From positions 2,914,001 to 2,978,000 of the forward strand of contig NZ_CP066129.1 of NCBI RefSeq assembly GCF_019242955.1: a DNA stretch of 64,000 bases, written 5' to 3'. A model generated the notes under the pieces. It saw nothing but the letters and a program-made list of their open reading frames with translations, was not told the DNA's origin and made no database searches. Positions 61,410 through 64,000 of the stretch are shown piece after piece. This DNA is from Morganella morganii. Lineage in GTDB: Bacteria; Pseudomonadota; Gammaproteobacteria; Enterobacterales; Enterobacteriaceae. The position numbers and the translations under genes are program-made. Positions within the stretch are counted from its first letter, which is position 1. Each line of letters begins with the position of its first letter.

Positions 61410-62508
61410 TTATAAACCCGCTTTTAAGCTGGCCTCAATAAATTTATCCAGATCACCGTCTAATACTGCCTGAGTATTACGCGTTTCCACACCGGTACGG
61501 AGATCTTTAATACGGGAATCATCAAGTACATAAGAACGGATCTGACTGCCCCAGCCGATGTCGGATTTGTTATCTTCCATTTCTTGTTTATCGGCGTTTT
61601 TCTTCTGCATTTCATATTCATAAAGTTTTGCTTTCATCTGACGGAAAGCCTGGTCTTTATTCTTATGCTGCGAGCGGTCATTCTGACACTGAGTGACGAT
61701 CCCGGTCGGAATATGGGTAAGACGTACCGCAGATTCCGTTTTGTTGACGTGCTGACCACCGGCACCGGAGGCGCGGTAAACGTCGATACGGATATCCGCC
61801 GGATTGATTTCGATATCAATGTCATCATCCACTTCCGGATAAATAAACGCGGAACTGAACGAGGTATGGCGGCGGCCGCCGGAGTCAAACGGGCTCTTGC
61901 GCACCAGACGGTGAACACCGGTTTCTGTGCGCAGCCAGCCGTAGGCATATTCGCCCATGATCTTAACCGTTGCCGATTTCAGACCGGCCACATCACCGTC
62001 GGATTCTTCAATAATTTCGGTTTTAAAGCCGCGGCTTTCTGCCCAGCGCAGATACATACGCAGCAGCATGCTTGCCCAGTCCTGAGCTTCTGTACCGCCG
62101 GAACCGGCCTGGAGGTCGAGGTAGCAGTCAGCGCTGTCATATTCACCGGAGAACATCCGGCGGAATTCCAGCTGGCCGAGTTTATCCTCCAGCCCTTTCA
62201 GCTCTTCAACAGCTTCATTAAAGGTTTCTTCGTCATCCGCTTCGACAGCGAGTTCCAGAAGACCACTGACATCCTCAAGCCCCTGGTCAAGGTCATCAAT
62301 CGTTTCCACGATGGCTTCCAGAGAGGCGCGTTCCTTACCGAGTGCCTGGGCACGTTCAGGTTCATTCCAGACGTCAGGCTGTTCCAGCTCAGCGTTAACT
62401 TCTTCTAAGCGCTCTTTCTTGGCATCGTAGTCAAAGATACCCCCGAAGCACCGAAGTACGTTCAGTCAAATCCTGGATCTGATTTTTTACCGGGTTAATT
62501 TCAAACAT
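61410..62508 (-). CDS. prfB: Peptide chain release factor 2, with programmed +1 frameshift
   Basis: RF2 releases nascent chains at UGA and UAA. The first 25 codons run from ATG 62508 to an in-frame TGA at 62431-62433; the ribosome then shifts +1 and reads on to 61410, giving 365 residues, the E. coli length. The tripeptide SPF, which reads the stop codon, is in [16 protein letters not shown], and the peptidyl-transferase motif GGQ is in [13 protein letters not shown]. The gene is not a pseudogene. Confidence 0.97.
62428..62445 (-). promoter_or_regulatory. RF2 autoregulatory frameshift site
   Basis: The minus strand reads AGGGGGTATCTTTGAC: a Shine-Dalgarno-like AGGGGG three bases before CTT-TGA-C. 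Low RF2 lets the ribosome slip at CTT and bypass the TGA. One base differs slightly from E. coli context but every functional element is kept. Confidence 0.93.
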
Positions 62509-62612
62509 GTCTTTTATCTTTTTGTTGATTGTCAGGTAATAATGTGAGAACTGTACATTGTAACGAAAATCCGGTCATCATGACAGCACTGCAACCCCCT
62601 TTCGGACTAAAA

Positions 62613-64000
62613 TTAATCCGGCCAGATATGTTCTATCAGTAACTGCACACTGCGCTGCCCGCGGAACTCATTCACATCCAGTTTGTAGGCGAGGCGAACC
62701 CGCTGCACACTGTTGTCCGGCCAGTAATTTACATCAACGTTAAAAGCGATACCATCAAGCAGCGGACCGCCGCCTTCCGGTTCGATCATCACTTTCAGGT
62801 GTTTTTCACCGACGATGCGCTGTTGCAGCAGACGGAATGTACCGTCAAACAACGGCTCCGGGAAACCCTGACCCCACGGCCCGCCTTCGCGCAGAAGCCC
62901 GGCAGTTTCCAGTGTCATCTCCTGAGGCGGCAGCACCCCGTCACTCCAGATGACCCCGTGCAGCAGGCCCGGGTCGATCATATCATCTACCAGCGCGGCA
63001 AATTTATGCTGAAAATCAGGAAAACAGGATTCCGGCAGAGAAAGCCCGGCAGCCATTGCATGACCGCCGAATGCGGCCATCATTCCCGGATTGAGGGTAT
63101 CGAGCCGTTCGAGCACATCCCGCAGATGCAGACCGCTCACTGAGCGTCCCGAGCCTTTCAGCAGGCCGTCACCACAGGGAGCAAACGCAATTACCGGGCG
63201 GTGATAGCGCTCTTTGATACGTGAAGCAAGAATACCGACCACGCCCTGATGCCATTCCGGATGATACAGTGCAATACCCGACGGCATTTCTGTGGTGCTG
63301 TGCTCAATCTTACTGAACAGCGTCAGCGCTTCCTGCTGCATCCCCTGCTCTATCTCGCGCCGGGTCTGATTCAGGCCGTCCAGTTCATGCGCCAGCATAC
63401 GCGCTTTCGCCATATCATCGGTCAGCAGCAGTTCGACGCCGACTGACATATCATCCAGCCTGCCCGCTGCATTAAGACGCGGCCCGAGAGCAAAACCCAA
63501 ATCACTCGCGACCAGTGCGGATGCCTGCCGTTTGGAGATTTCCAGCAGTGCGGTGATCCCGGCACAGCAGCGTCCCGCACGGATGCGGTTCAGCCCCTGA
63601 TGCACCAGAATCCGGTTATTCTGATCGAGCGGCACTACGTCCGCCACGGTGCCCAGCGCCACCAGATCCAGCAGTTCCGCCAGATTCGGCTCGGCAATAT
63701 TCTGCTGTGCAAACCAGCCGTCCGCCCGCAACGATGCCCGCAGCGCAGACATCAGGTAAAAGGTCACACCGACCCCCGCCAGGGATTTGGAGAGAAAACC
63801 ACAATCCGCCAGGTTCGGGTTAATAATCGCTTCCGCCGGCGGGAGGATTTCCCCCGGCAGATGGTGATCGGTCACAATCACGCGGATTCCGGCGGCATGA
63901 GCAGCGGCGACACCGTCATGAGAGGAGATGCCGTTATCCACTGTCATAATCAGCTCCGCCCCTTTGCGGCGGGCCTGCTCTGTCACCTGAGCGCTGAGCC
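62613..64000 (-). CDS. recJ: Single-stranded-DNA exonuclease RecJ (5' end outside window)
   Basis: About 462 C-terminal residues; the frame is open to the window edge. RecJ degrades single-stranded DNA 5' to 3' in recombination and mismatch repair. Seen here are the DHH-motif segment TVDNGISSHDG and VTDHHLPGE, the LNAAGRLDD segment, the DHHA1 domain HPEWHQGVVGILASRIKERY and FGGHAMAAGLSL. The last ~110 residues form the OB fold. Order recJ-prfB-lysS is conserved in enterobacteria. Confidence 0.96.
   Translation of the reverse strand, partial: LSAQVTEQARRKGAELIMTVDNGISSHDGVAAAHAAGIRVIVTDHHLPGEILPPAEAIINPNLADCGFLSKSLAGVGVTFYLMSALRASLRADGWFAQQNIAEPNLAELLDLVALGTVADVVPLDQNNRILVHQGLNRIRAGRCCAGITALLEISKRQASALVASDLGFALGPRLNAAGRLDDMSVGVELLLTDDMAKARMLAHELDGLNQTRREIEQGMQQEALTLFSKIEHSTTEMPSGIALYHPEWHQGVVGILASRIKERYHRPVIAFAPCGDGLLKGSGRSVSGLHLRDVLERLDTLNPGMMAAFGGHAMAAGLSLPESCFPDFQHKFAALVDDMIDPGLLHGVIWSDGVLPPQEMTLETAGLLREGGPWGQGFPEPLFDGTFRLLQQRIVGEKHLKVMIEPEGGGPLLDGIAFNVDVNYWPDNSVQRVRLAYKLDVNEFRGQRSVQLLIEHIWPD

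Noticed and set aside
61584..62408. 274-codon plus-strand frame
   Set aside because: Antisense to prfB; no independent support.
62431..62433. In-frame stop in prfB as a sign of a broken gene
   Set aside because: The context AGGGGG...CTTTGAC is the known autoregulatory +1 frameshift of RF2; the restored protein has normal length.

Overview
The window looks like chromosomal DNA of an enterobacterium of the Morganellaceae, most like Morganella. This is an inference from gene content: the ebg operon, a speF-potE ornithine decarboxylase pair, a Proteus-type bactofilin (ccmA), the recJ-prfB-lysS order and a Ysc-type type III secretion (T3SS) locus. No 16S rRNA gene or other species marker is present. 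Coding density is high. Housekeeping genes lie mainly at the two ends and accessory genes in the middle.

Layout. 1-6.1 kb: ebgR (partial)-ebgA-ebgC-ygjI, a beta-galactosidase operon with a clear palindromic operator. 6.3-17.4 kb: small metabolic, stress and envelope genes (ybbY, ghrB, a Mig-14-like protein, a cation exporter, uspF, psiE, ecotin, ydcH, yecH, an SOS-controlled dinI, ygbA, a GNAT enzyme, bactofilin ccmA). 17.8-39.2 kb: a T3SS of the Ysc/Psc family in three blocks. The leftward block is sctX-sctY-sctV-lcrG-lcrV-lcrH-sctE-sctB, with a YscW/ExsB-like candidate pilotin at its end. The rightward sctN-O-P-Q-R-S-T-U block diverges from it. Then come exsA, exsD and sctC-D-yscE-F-G-H-I-J-K-L. 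39.2-50.7 kb: metabolic enzymes, transporters, regulators and a ferric/cobalamin-type binding protein. 50.8-54.9 kb: potE and speF with an ornithine-sensing leader peptide, speFL, found here as a 35-codon ORF. 55.4-59.7 kb: an AT-rich, patchy segment with a Sel1 protein, an IS3 fragment, a LysR fragment, two aldo/keto reductases and a LysR gene, ending at tRNA-Gly(CCC). 59.8-64 kb: lysS, prfB (with its programmed frameshift) and partial recJ.

How the T3SS works as a set. The ATPase, stator, C-ring, export gate, inner and outer rings, needle with its two chaperones, inner rod, ruler, tip protein, two pore formers and their chaperone are all present, with ExsA and its antiactivator ExsD. Not found in the window are the gatekeeper YopN/TyeA (SctW) with SycN, the ExsC/ExsE switch proteins, YscB, LcrR and any recognisable effector. 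Three T3SS genes (sctV, sctN, lcrG) carry one-base frame changes in or beside homopolymer runs, whereas the housekeeping genes read cleanly. This means decay, transcriptional slippage or sequencing error, and needs resequencing to decide. The secretin also lacks the C-terminal pilotin-binding tail usual in this family.
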